A stretch of 64,000 bases of DNA. It comes from Anaeramoeba flamelloides. Lineage: Eukaryota; Metamonada; Anaeramoebidae. The stretch covers positions 749,001-813,000 of the forward strand of contig JANTQA010000016.1 in assembly GCA_027625915.1 (NCBI GenBank), in the 5' to 3' direction. A model generated the notes under the pieces. It searched no databases. It saw only the letters and a list, made by a program, of their open reading frames with translations, and was not told the origin of the DNA. Positions 42,775-54,199 of this stretch are shown here, piece after piece (the stretch's first letter is position 1; the number at the start of each line of letters is the position of its first letter). The position numbers were made by a program, and so were the translations under genes.

Positions 42775-45700
42775 AAAAAAAATGAAAAAAAAATGTTTTT
42801 TTTATAAATAATGGACTTAATAATAATTCTCGAATTGATTAAAATTCTCATTAAATTCATTTATTCCGCCCCCCATTCCAAAGTATTGGTCTTGGTTTGG
42901 GTCTTGTAGAACATCTTGTTCGACTTTTTGTTGTTCGATTTGTTCATTTTTTTCGTTTTGTGCGATTTCTTTAAGTTCTTGGTTTTCGTCTTCGAGTTTT
43001 GAGATTCTGGTTGAATATTCTCTGAAGGTTTGAATCAAGAATGGCATTGCAAAGTCTACGATATTAAATCTCCAGGCCAATTCCAATGCTACATCTGGTC
43101 TGATGATGTCGTAGCACATGTATAAACATGCGCCAAAGCATTCTTTGAGTTCGTTTTCAACAAAGAATGACAATAGTTCTTCTCCAATTTCTTGAGTTTT
43201 TGAAGCACATGCTGTTGTCATCGCATCTTTATATAGTTGGTCTTTTTTGGAAAGTTCAACAGATTTTGAGAATTTTCCGTTTCGTTTGTAAATGTAGGCT
43301 GAGATTCTTCTAAATTCAAGAAGTTCGTTTTCTTCAAGAGTTCTTGCAAATCCTGTTTGATCGAAATTGTCAAAGGTGTCAATAGAGACTTGTAAGTTTT
43401 CGTATTCTCCATCTTCGACATACAATTGATTCAATGCTTCGTTGACTGCCTTGATGTTATTTTGTTGCACAGAAACCAAATATGGTTTGATTAAGGGCAA
43501 ATGTTGTGCCTTTCTCATTTCCATGACCACTCTTGAATGGTCGATTCTTGGGGTGAGAACAACCAACAGATCAACAACCAATAATGGATGTTGTTCCAAA
43601 TAAAATTGGAGTGATTTGTAATAGTTTTCGATCGTTGCAACTTTTTGGACAATGTCTTTGAATTTGGTGTGGTTCCATGATTGGATTGGATGTTGGATCA
43701 TGACCTTGATCGAATTGTCGAATTCTTCATAGAGCACATATAAGTAGCACAATTCGTTCCATTGGTGCATGTATTCTGCTTGTCTGATCAATCTTGGGAT
43801 GTTGATTCTTGATGAATAGAGCTTGATGTGTTCCATCATTTTGGCGACATTGTATTTGGAATACAGAACGCCCAATGTTGTAAACATTCCATTGTGTGCT
43901 TGCTCAAGTCCCAATCCGGCTTCCAAAAGTTGGATCACTTCTTCAAAGTGTCCTCTGTTTTCGTAATATTGCACCAATTCTTCGAGCTCATCAGCTTGGA
44001 TGATGATGTGTAAGCCTGCGATCTGTGCTAATCTGAATTCTTTAAAGTCGATACATGCATGGTTGACTTCCTTCCATGTGTGTGTTGTGTTGGCCTTTCT
44101 TGCTGCTTCAACGGCTCCATGGAAGTCTTCCAATTTGACAAGAGTAGATGCAAGTCTTCCATAATTGCTAATATTGATATACAGAAGTTTAGCTGCCTTG
44201 TAGAGCTTCTCGTCAAAGCATCTGTCACCAACAAGTTGGATTTTGGCTAGATTTGGTGAGTTGATAAAGTCTTCAAGATCTGCTAATCGTTCGGTTCGTG
44301 CAAATGCATAGACAAGCTCAGTTTCAACCATTTGCTCTTTGATTAATCTTCTACACATTTGTAAATAATTGATCAATTCTTCATAATGCTCTCCACTTTT
44401 GAAGCATGCTTCGATAACCTTTTCGTATTTCGTTGGGTTGTTTGCCTTGATATAGGATTGCATCCCTTCAACAACAAATCCTCGATCGCATTGTGCGTCT
44501 GCAAGCGTTGACCATACCTCTGCTTCGTCGCAAAGCTCTGCCCATTCAACAGCTCTTGGCATATCCATGATGTTATTCAACAAGACTTGGATTGCTGAAA
44601 CCTTTTCTCCGAATTTCTTAAAAATTGTGAAGGCTTCTTCATACAATCCTTCTCCAATCGATACATTGGCAATGTTTGACCCATCAAAGTTGTCTAATCG
44701 TGTGATATATTCCATTACTCGGCTTTTGTCTGCCTTGATTGCAGTTAAAATCAATAAGTTTTGTAAACTTGGGTTGTCTGAAAATGGTGTTTGCTTTAAC
44801 ATGATTTTTTCAAGCAAATCGATCAGTTCGTTTGGTAAGTCTGCTTGCATAAATGCTCGTACAGTCACAGAGACTTCATCTGCATCTTGAGATTCTGGTA
44901 ATGCAGTTGAAGTTACTTGGTTCACTAATTGATCTCTAAATTCATTTTCTGGGTTCAGGGCATATTTCCAGAGCTCATCATCTTGTCTTTCGACCAAGTA
45001 TCGTGCTTGGTGTTTAAACATCGAGTTTCTGTTTGTCAAATCAATTAATTCCTTGTCACATTTTCCTCTTTTATATGCAACAAATGCTAAATGTGGATCT
45101 CTCTTTTCACAATATGCTCCAACAATTTTCGAATCATAATATTCATTTGTTAATAAAAAAGTTTTCCGGATCTTTGTTTGCATCAATGTAAATTTTAGCC
45201 AACGCAGAGTGTGTTGAGCTATCGTGGTCTCCCTCTTCGATCAATTTCTCAAGCATTGGTAACAAGATTTTTTAATCTGTTTCTTTTTTTCAACAACCAA
45301 TGATAATTCATTAACAGGAATCAATCCTCGAATCGACATGATCAATTCTTTAATATAATCTTCATTTACATCCAAATCTAACAACGTTCCAATAACTTGT
45401 GGTGCTTTGTTTGGGTTGATCTTTTGGACATATGTTTCAATATATGATGTTGCACTGTTTTTATAAAGATATCTTGTGAGGTCTTCAACAAAATCAAATC
45501 GATCACAAACAATGATTAAAGGTAAATGTGATGACAAATTGCTGGATTTTAAAAAGTTTTTGACTTTTTCTGGATTATAATAGTCTGATGTTCGACAAAT
45601 GTGTTCGACTTCTTGGATTTCTCCGATTTTTGTTGCAGCTTGGATGTATTTATAATGGATATCTGCTTCTTGTGTTTGGCTAATAACAGAGCCTAAATAA

Positions 45701-48700
45701 TAATATACACCTTCAAATGAGTTGAAGTTTTCAAAAAGAGCAACAAATTTTTCAATTCCAAATCGTTCAGTGTATTTGGCTCCAATTTGCACAACAACTT
45801 GTAAATTTTGTTTGATGTTGGCAGTTAGCATTTCCTTCAAGCATTGCATGAAATATTCATCAGTTAATCGTTCAAAGTAGTTTACCAACCATTCAGGTGG
45901 GATCACTTCAGTGTGAACAACACATCTTTTTAATGTCACTGATTTCTTCATAATGCTCTAAGGCTCGTTGGAACAATCCCTGTCTTTCACATAGGTATGC
46001 AATTTTTTGCTCGATCGTAATGTGAAAACACTTCTTGGGCCATAATCGCATCAGCTACCCTTGGTGCAGTGTTCAAGTTGATTTCTAATAGCCTCGTTTG
46101 GAGTGGCCCTTCTTCCTCTTTGTTGTTTTTCAAAACATCAAGCATGATTTGAGTTAAATCTTGGATCATCCCTCCTCTTAACAAGATTTCCATCATCGTT
46201 GGGATTTCGATCAATTGTCCTGACTCGTCGTTTAACAATAATTGTACAAATGGTGTAACAGCTTCTGCGTTTATTTGAATTAAATTTGACAAAATCATTG
46301 GATAGTTTGGTTTGTAATCAAATTTTTTTGAATAAGCAATGATTTTTCCAAATTGTCCCAATTCTGCAAAGCATTGAACAACCTTTGTTTATTTATTAAT
46401 TAATCATTTATTAATTTTGGTTTGAGATATAAGTGTTGAGAAGAAAGTGTTGAAAGGAAAGAAATAAGGAGAAAGTGTTGAGATGGAAGTGTTGAGAAGG
46501 TAGAAATAAGGAAAAAGAAAATGAATTATTTTCGAAATAATAAATTAAAATTGTGTGTTTAAAGAAGTAAAACATTATATATAAAAAAAAAAAAAAAAAA
46601 TTAAAAATCGATTATTTTGCAAAAATTAAAGAATATTTACTTTTTCAGAAGCAGTGGCTCTTAAATATATGGAAAGTGCAAGCATTGTATCAATTCTTCT
46701 GACAAGGTCACCAAGTTCTTCAGAGCATTCGAGTTTGTTTTCTTTTAACCATCTTTCGATAAGTTGTGTTCTTCCTTGTTGAACAACGGGTGTTGCAAGT
46801 TCAATTGATTCTAAGGCGTTGAGCTTTCCCTTATCAAGTAGCACACTGAAATATTGAAGGATTGGTGCTGGACTTCCTTGTTGTTGTGGGGCTTGTTTAA
46901 ACATGTTGATTGTTTGTGCAGTTCGAAGGCTTTGTCCTGGTGAATTCGATGCGATGATTGCTGCTTGTTTGTAGTTGCCCTGTTCAAAGTATCTGTTGAA
47001 TTGTGTCATAAACAAATCTTCTGCTCCGGGTAAGTTTGCTCTTCCCGTTAACGAAATTGCCAAGTCCAGGTTTTTCAGTGTTGACACGATATAAGGAATC
47101 ACAGTTTCTTCGTTAATTGTGATTGTCAATACTTGGCCTTTCCTATTCACACCAATAATACCATTGTTGTTCTTGTTTTGTGTTGTCACGAAAATTGTTT
47201 CAGAAGAAATTCTGTTCATATAAATCATTGCTCCGGTTTCAAGATCATACACATGAATATATCCCATTTGTGTGATCAAATAAATGACTCCATATTTTTC
47301 TCCAATTTGCATCGAAAGTGGGAAATCTGTAACAGCTTCTTGTGGGAAATAAATGTCAACAGATGTTCTTTGATATTTGGGTTCATTCCCTCTTTTTTCT
47401 CCTCCAACTTCCACAATGTGTAATTTTGACATGTTTTCGTTTCTCATTGCTACACAACATAATGTAGATGGTGTTGTTGCTCCATTAACCTTGAAACTTG
47501 CAAAAACCATTGAGTGTCCTTTTTTGTTTTTGTGTGTTTTTTTTTTTTTTTTTTGAATGTTTTTCATTTTATTATTTATCATTTATTGTTATTGTTTGTC
47601 GTATTGTTTTGAAATTTAGGTTGTTGAGTTGAATTAAATTAAACTAAATCAAAATTTACAGTGTTAAGTATCACTAAAGATACAAATCCAAATCAGATCA
47701 TATCCAAATCGGATCAAAAGAAAATAAAAATTAAAATACACTTAAAAATCAAAATAAAAATACAAACCTTCAAAAAGGTTGAGAAACTTGTTTTTCAATT
47801 GAATAAAGTTGAATTTTTCCAACAACTCTGTTGTTTATTTTGGTAATTCCAACCAAAGATACCCATTGTTTGTCATCAGAAACTTGATAATCAATGATCT
47901 GTGTGTTTGTAAGACTTTCGTGTCTGTCAAATACTTTAACAGGTTCACTTGTTCCTTTGGTTTTATTGTTTTTGTTTTTTTTAAAAAAAAAAAAAAAAGT
48001 TCCAAAAATAAAAATATAAAAAAAAGCAAAAATAGGATCCAAAATTTTGTTTTTTGTTTGAAAAGTTTTTTGTTTTAGTGGTCAAAAAAAAAGAAAAAAA
48101 AGGAGAAAAAAGAAAAGAGTTTGAACAAAAAAAAAAAAAAAAAGAGTGAAAATACCTTCAATTGACCAATGATAAACTGAAGTGTTTGTAACTAAAACAA
48201 TTTGATTAACAGAAATCCATTTCCAAAATTTTACATCTTCTTGGATTTGATAACTTTTCATTTTGGATTTTAACTCGATATTAAAAATTTGCAATAAACT
48301 TCCAGCTTTTGTTTTTTTTTGTTTTTAAAAAAAATTCAAAAGTTTTTTTTTTGAAGAAAAGGAGAAAAAAAAAAGATAAGATAAAATCAGAATAATTCAA
48401 CAAAAACAAAAAGAAATCACTTTTTTTTTTGAAAAAAAGGAACGTTTGTTTTGAAAAAATTAAAAAAAAAGAATTTGAAATAAAAGGAAATTAAAGAACA
48501 AAAAAGTTTTTTTTTTGTTTTTTGATTGTTTTTGTTTGCAAATCAAATATTCAAAAACTAAAATTTTAATCTAATCAAAAAAGATAGAATAAATCAAGAA
48601 AACTAACCTTTTAAAGCTATAACCATGCTTTTTTGGATTCATAATGGCTGCTTCCGCCTTTATTGGTCTTCTAGATGGTTGGTTAGGGTTTTGTAAATCG

Positions 48701-48942
48701 ACAATTACAACATTTGGAACTTCACCACTTACTTCTCTGACACAAATGTATTTATCTGATTGCATTGTCAGAGTATTAAAACCAATAAATTGTGGACTGA
48801 TCCCAATTGACTGAAGATTAATTATCTCATTAAATTTGATTGGTAAATTGTTTGTCATTCTTCAAGCACAAAAAAAAAAAAAATAATTAAAGAAAAAAAA
48901 AAAGTAAAATAAGAAAAAAGATGAAAAAATGAAAATCCAAAA
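42775..48942 (-). repeat. Right arm of 6.2-kb inverted duplication
   Basis: Inverted partner of 19,452-25,606. The breakpoints fall about 85 bp before the start codon and 40 bp after the stop codon. Confidence 0.95.
42817..48858 (-). CDS. Clathrin heavy chain, copy B (five exons, apparent homopolymer frameshifts)
   Basis: Same gene structure as copy A: exons 48,858-48,608, 48,305-48,156, 47,954-47,768, 47,518-46,641 and 46,382-42,817, identical splice borders. Exons 2 and 4 have exactly the length of copy A; exons 1 and 3 are each one base longer and exon 5 five bases longer. All seven extra bases lie in homopolymer runs (near 48,630, 47,774, 46,005, 45,929, 45,287, 45,270, 45,157). Taken literally the ORF is broken in three exons, but this pattern looks like basecalling error, and B has the conserved reading where A does not. 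Real differences exist: VYHWS (B, as in animals) against FYHWS (A), and IEQQKVEQ against IEKQQVEQ near the C-terminus. Recent paralogue, the other allele or a decaying copy are all possible. Confidence 0.9.
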
Positions 48943-48944
48943 AG

Positions 48945-50325
48945 GAATTTTGGTTAAATTTTATTTTTGAAAAGAGGAGGTAATTTTCAAGTATTGTGTT
49001 TTATTTTCACAAAATTCAAATTCTCTTTCAAAAAAATATTAAATCAATCAGTATTTTGTAAAAACTTTTTGTAAAAACAACCAAAACACAAATGCTTATC
49101 TGTTTTTTTAATCTGTTTGGCTGTGAATAAATAGAAAGAAAAATCTGAAATAAAAACAAGTTAACCAGCAATTCATTTTGAAATTCCTTTCAAAACAAGA
49201 GTCTAGAGTTTGTGTTTTCAATAGGATCTAAATTACTCTCTTCAGAATAACGAAAGGTTTTTTGGGTTTTCTCTTTGAAATTTCATAAGAAGTACAAAAA
49301 TTGATCTTTTGAAAATAAATTAAAATGATATTTTCAGGTTGTGTGTGAAACAAAATTTAGATAATTCACTTGATCTTCTCATACTTGAGTAAACACTGAA
49401 AAAATAGATTCTTTATGGTATTTGTTTTTTAAAAGGATCGATCTTTTCACTTCTTTTTGTAATTTCTTTTACATATGGAATTTATTCAAGTCATAGGTTG
49501 TGATTGGTGATCTCTATTACTTTGTTTCGTTATTTTTTGTTCTTCTAAGTGGTGTATTTTGAATAAAATAAATATCTTTATGGACTACGTTTTTAGGTGA
49601 AAACAGTGAAATAATGTATAAAATCACTCTTGAATAAGTTATGTAATCCAAGTTATATTTGCCCAAGTAGAATTTCTTTGAGAAAAAATGTGAAATTTTC
49701 ACCGTTTTTACATTGTTAGATCATGCCAAATTTGATTTTAATATTTTAGAATTTCCATTTCAACTTTCAGAGCTCACACTATTTTCTAGGGCTGTTCTAC
49801 ATATTTTTTAAATTTGCTTTTCCAAGTTTGAAATGTTCTCAAATTTGAAATGCACTTGAAAATCCCCAAAAGCGATTTTTTGTAATATTTTTTTTGTTAT
49901 TTATAATTGACCTTTTCATTGAATAACAAAGAAAAATAGTCTTTGTGAAAAAGTAAAGATGACAAAAAATGTTTTTTTTTTTTTCTGTCCAATTTCTTCA
50001 GTGTGAAAATTTTTTATGAGAAGCGAAAGTGAAATAAAACAATTACTCAACCCCCTCAAGTGTGGGAACGTAGTCCTTAAGAAAAGAATTTTGAGACTTG
50101 AAAAAAGCTCAGCATCTTAATTTTTATCCAATTTAAGGGATTCTTCCCTACATAGAACAGATAAGTCTCAAATTAAGGTGTACTGTTATGGTTAGAAATC
50201 ACATTCTTGGCATTAAACAAACCCCTCTAAAAATTCTTTTGCTGGTATTTGAATTATAAATTTTAATAATTTTCAATTCATCTTAGATTTTTTTTTTCGA
50301 AGAGAGCTACAAATTACAACCTACT
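48945..50325. other. AT-rich intergenic DNA, nothing recognised
   Basis: No gene or element that I can support. The minus frame at 49,517-49,702 has no coding character beyond a few codons. Confidence 0.45.
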
Positions 50326-50327
50326 TA

Positions 50328-50551
50328 CTCTTAATTGCAAAACAAAAAATCAAAATTTTCATTTAGCTTTCCAAAAAAGCCCTATACCTAAGAATTTAAA
50401 AATAAATAGTCAAAGACCCCAATTCTGAAAGGAAAATTAATAATTTCAGTTGATTATTAGAATTAAAAATTTGAAAATGTAACGTGATTTATAAAGTCTT
50501 TTTTTGGAAAGCTGAATGAAAATTTTATTCCGTTTATTTTGCAATAAATAG
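50328..50551 (+). mobile_element. TA-flanked MITE, family E copy 2
   Basis: This 224-bp palindrome has TA on both sides (50,326-50,327 and 50,552-50,553) and ends CTCTTAATTGCAAAAC and, inverted, CTATTTATTGCAAAAT. The inner TTTTCATTTAGCTTTCC is shared with copies 1 and 3. Confidence 0.75.
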
Positions 50552-50699
50552 TATTTGAGAACTCTTTATAAAGAAAAATATGGAAAAGAAAGTATCTATT
50601 TTTTGTCATTAGAATTCAAATTTCTGTAGAAAAATTTCCAAAGTTTGTTGATATCGTCTTTTAAAAGGGTTATGGTGTTGAAAAAAATACCTTCCATGA

Positions 50700-51060
50700 A
50701 TATAATCCCTGACAGGGTTTTTAATTGTCTAATCTAAGAAAATTATTAAGTAATTGATTAATATTTAAAATTAAATAATTTCTTTTATTTAACCATCAAA
50801 CTCTGAAAATGATCATTCACTAGAGTTATTATAATGATGGTGAATAAAATTAAATTTGTTCAAATAATATTCAATCAATGATTACAAAGGAATAAAAAAG
50901 GAGATTGTCCCAACATATAGCAAACCTTGATTAAAGTCTATGGTTTTCATAAAATAGTTCACACTACTTAGGCTTTCAAATAATTAAAATCTACTCTATA
51001 AACACCCCACTTGAATGAACTTTAGGTCGGTTAATTGCCGAGTTCATAAAAAAAAATGTT
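50700..51060. repeat. Repeat family I, uninterrupted copy
   Basis: ATAATCCCTGACAGGGTTTT at the left and, inverted at the right, AAAGTTCATTCAAGTGGGGT match the sequence around 15,910-16,560. The point where the 400-bp MITE lies in that copy is here an uninterrupted TTATAGAG-like stretch. Confidence 0.5.
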
Positions 51061-51178
51061 TTGTAAGAAAAATGTTTACATTTTAAATTTTTTAAAATTC
51101 AACTGCAATTTTTCTAATTTTTATAATCAATAATGATAAAACTACATATTTGTATGTCCATGATTTTTTTCAATACTA

Positions 51179-51414
51179 CTGTTTGTTGCAAATTAATTGA
51201 AACAAAATTTTCATTCACCTTTCCAAAAAAAGGGTTTTATTAAAATGTAAAATTTTCAATTTTTTAATTCAATAAATCAGTTTAAATTATTAATTTTCTC
51301 TTATTAGAATTGGGAACTTTGATGATTTGTTTTCGTTATTTCGCTATAATGGAATCTGATTATTTTGGAAAGCTGAATGAAAATTTTGATCCATTTATTT
51401 TACAATTAACAGGA
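51179..51414 (+). mobile_element. TA-flanked MITE, family E copy 3
   Basis: About 236 bp, with TA before (51,177-51,178) and after (51,415-51,416). Ends CTGTTTGTTGC and, inverted, CTGTTAATTGTAAAATAAAT. It lies 0.6 kb from copy 2. Confidence 0.7.
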
Positions 51415-51466
51415 TACTGAATTTAGTTAAAAATCCAAGTGTATTAGAAAAAGATTAGAATCTTAA

Positions 51467-52141
51467 GGGTCTAGTCATTTACCTTGAAAAGGCACCATAC
51501 TCAAGTGGTGACCTGAGAACTCAAAAGGGTATTGTGAAATAATTCTTCTTTTGGTTGACAAAATTCAAATAACAAAAAAAAAAATTCCATTGGATCTCTT
51601 TGACAAAAAATTCAACGAAGAAAAAGAGTTTGAAAGATTTCTCAAAAAATCAAAATTTAGTAAAAAAAATTCCATCTTCTTTTTCAAAAGAGGTTAAATT
51701 TCTTTAATTTAAAACAAATTGATTTCTTGTATTTCGCAATCAATTTTATTCGATTTAGTCTGATTTGTGGTTATTTTAAAACCCTCTAAATTTGACCAAG
51801 TAAGGATTAGGTAATAGTCTTTCAATAAAAATAACTCATTTGAAAAAAGAAAAAAAAGAAAAAAAAAGTCACAAAGATCTCAAAAACCGCCAAAGAGCAG
51901 CACTTCAAAACTGACATAGTTGTTTTCAGAATTGTAATTCACGACCATTCTAATTGGAAATTGAGTGTCGATCTTTGGCGCTTTTTTCTAAAAATGTCCT
52001 CATTTTTAGTTGTTGATTTTTGGAGATCGATCGTACATCATAGGTTGGTTGGTTTTTGATTGGTGTTAGGTCCTCAATAAAATTACTAAAAAGTTTTTTT
52101 CCATTTCAGAATAAAAAATTTCACCGTAATGACTCTACCCT
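51467..52141 (+). mobile_element. TTAA-flanked element, family D copy 2
   Basis: 675 bp between TTAA at 51,463-51,466 and 52,142-52,145. Ends GGGTCTAGTCATTTACC and, inverted, GGGTAGAGTCATTACGG. The shortest of three copies, with only about two units of the internal tandem segment (51,550-51,640). Confidence 0.85.
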
Positions 52142-52294
52142 TAAGACAAATTTAAATGTAGAATCTTCTAAACTCACCAAACAAAGTGAATAATTACAGT
52201 TCACTAATTTGTCTCAGAATCTAGATTAACTGTTATAAAGTTCGATTTATTAAGAATATCAAATTAAATTAAATCAAAAAATTAGTTATATTTT

Positions 52295-52709
52295 AGGGGC
52301 ATCTTCAGATATCATGGGCAAATTGATAATACAATACATTTCGTCAAAAGTAAACCAATAACCACTCTAAAGTACTTTATGGTAATAATTATTAAACCAA
52401 TCTTGAAATGAAAAATTGAAATAATAGTACTTTTGGAGATTCAAAATATTTACTTTTAAATACGATGATACTATAATTTTGAGTTTCAATTTTAAAGATT
52501 TAGAAAAGTAATAAAAAATAAAAAAAATTAAAAGATTGGATTTTAAATTGTTTTCATTCGTAAAAAAATCAAATAATTTATTGTGAAATAATATCTATAA
52601 TTTATCTTTAGGAAAAATTTCAATGACTGAACCGGCCATTAATATAATTTACACCCAATAACAACCTATTTTATTATTAAACAATACTACGGTTATATTA
52701 ACCTCCCAA
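52295..52709 (+). repeat. Partial family C element
   Basis: ATACTATAATTTTGAGTTTC and AATATAATTTACACCCAATA match the right half of the element at 7,897-8,649. Termini are worn and the left half is missing. Confidence 0.4.
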
Positions 52710-52714
52710 ATTTC

Positions 52715-53530
52715 ATATACCTGTGGATCTAAAACCATTTTTAACAAAACTTCTACTTAACAAAAAAAAGAAAATTTTGATTCAATTTAAAATTACCATA
52801 AAATAAACAAGAACTGAATTGGGTTTAAAAGATGTTATTTAATATTCATTTCTTCCATATATTGGGGAATTAGCCAAGTTTGTTAATTATTAATTATTAA
52901 AAAGAATTGTAATTTGCTTTAAATCATTGAAAAGTTTTTTCTCAAAATATATTTTAATTTAAAATATCCCTTTTTGAAATATTTCAATAAGTTTGTAAAG
53001 AAATATCACCCACCCAAAAGATAATATTGTCAAAACAAAATGAAAATATGAAATTAGCAAACAAACAAATAAAATAAATGTCTATCGTACCATCAAATGA
53101 TATTTTGTACCAATCCGTCTCAAATAAAAGTATTTACTAATTAATAAAGGGGCATTTTTATTCAAGTTACCATCTATTTTTTTTTATTCAAATAATTGAA
53201 AAAATCCAAATATTTTTTACAAAATCATTTGATAATGAGTATCTTGAGTTTTAGTATAGCACTTTCCCAATGAAACTTGTGATAAAATTTATTTTTTAAA
53301 TTGGAAGATAATATTTCAATAAGTTAAACCAAACAACCCTATAAGCTACCCATACGAATTTATACACAAGATTTGATCATTTATCATAATCAGTGTTAAT
53401 TTTAGAACTGAAATTGCTTTTCTTTTCACCCTTTTTTTTTTTTATTTTAATTTTTATTAATCTTAACCAGCATGGTGAAAGTTTTTTAAGATGGCTTTAT
53501 GAACTATCCCAGATTAAAATTTCGAATGAT
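52715..53530. other. AT-rich intergenic DNA, nothing recognised
   Basis: No coding-like stretch or element seen. Confidence 0.45.

Positions 53531-53531
<1 letters not shown>

Positions 53532-53562
<31 letters not shown>
53532..53562 (+). repeat. Poly-C run of 31 bases
   Basis: An uninterrupted run of C in otherwise extremely AT-rich DNA. The other strand is a 31-G tract able to form quadruplexes. It lies just before the worn BTB-like copy. True length is unreliable in long-read data. Confidence 0.85.
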
Positions 53563-53586
53563 TGAAAATAACTTCTTATTTTTGTT

Positions 53587-53830
53587 AAGAGACAAACATT
53601 TGGGTGAGTTTCTCTGTTTAAAATGGTGATCAGCAAATTAGAAATTTTTTTTAATTTCAAACAAATTTATTCTCCCATTTTCAATTCTTAGTGTTACTTC
53701 ATTAAGTAACTATTCCTCTAACCTTTCAAATATTTCCAAACTAAATCAATATTTAAAGGGGGCATGTTGTTATAGTAGTTGTTGATTGTAAATTTTGGAG
53801 ATTATTTTTATTGTCTCTGTTTGAAATTCA
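53587..53830 (-). pseudogene. Worn copy of the BTB-like second exon
   Basis: The minus strand resembles 6,682-6,919 in the same order (LLNEVTLRIENGRINL against LLNEVKLTIKNERITL) but is no longer open. No counterpart of the first exon is found. The shared DNA continues at 54,000-54,190. Confidence 0.4.
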
Positions 53831-54199
53831 ATTTCTTTGGATTTTTGTATTTGTCAAAAATTACTTTTTTTTTAAAAAAGTTTTTTAATCTGATAAATAA
53901 ACATACATAATAAATTTTTGTTTAACACAATGTTAAAATTGATTTCTACTAACACGAAATTGGCCAAATATATAAAAATAAATTATTCCAGAAACCAAAG
54001 AATTAAGAATTATTGGATTTTTTTTAAGATTGGGTATCTGGGATAATTATTACAATAAAATCCCTTTAATTAATATTTTGAAGAACTAATAGATCTTAGA
54101 TTTTTATTCTTATAATTCTAAGTACACTTTATATAATAACATAAAATATAAAATTTTATCAAAATTCAATTAACTATTCCAGAAATACCAAAAAAATCG

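Noticed and set aside
19452-48942. Palindrome as a sequencing foldback artefact
   Set aside because: Flanks differ, the spacer is 17 kb of unique DNA, and real substitutions exist between arms. Head-to-head joining of haplotypes is not excluded and is listed as a test.
53393-53629. Plus-strand frame with a proline run
   Set aside because: The prolines are only the translated poly-C tract; the rest is low-complexity.
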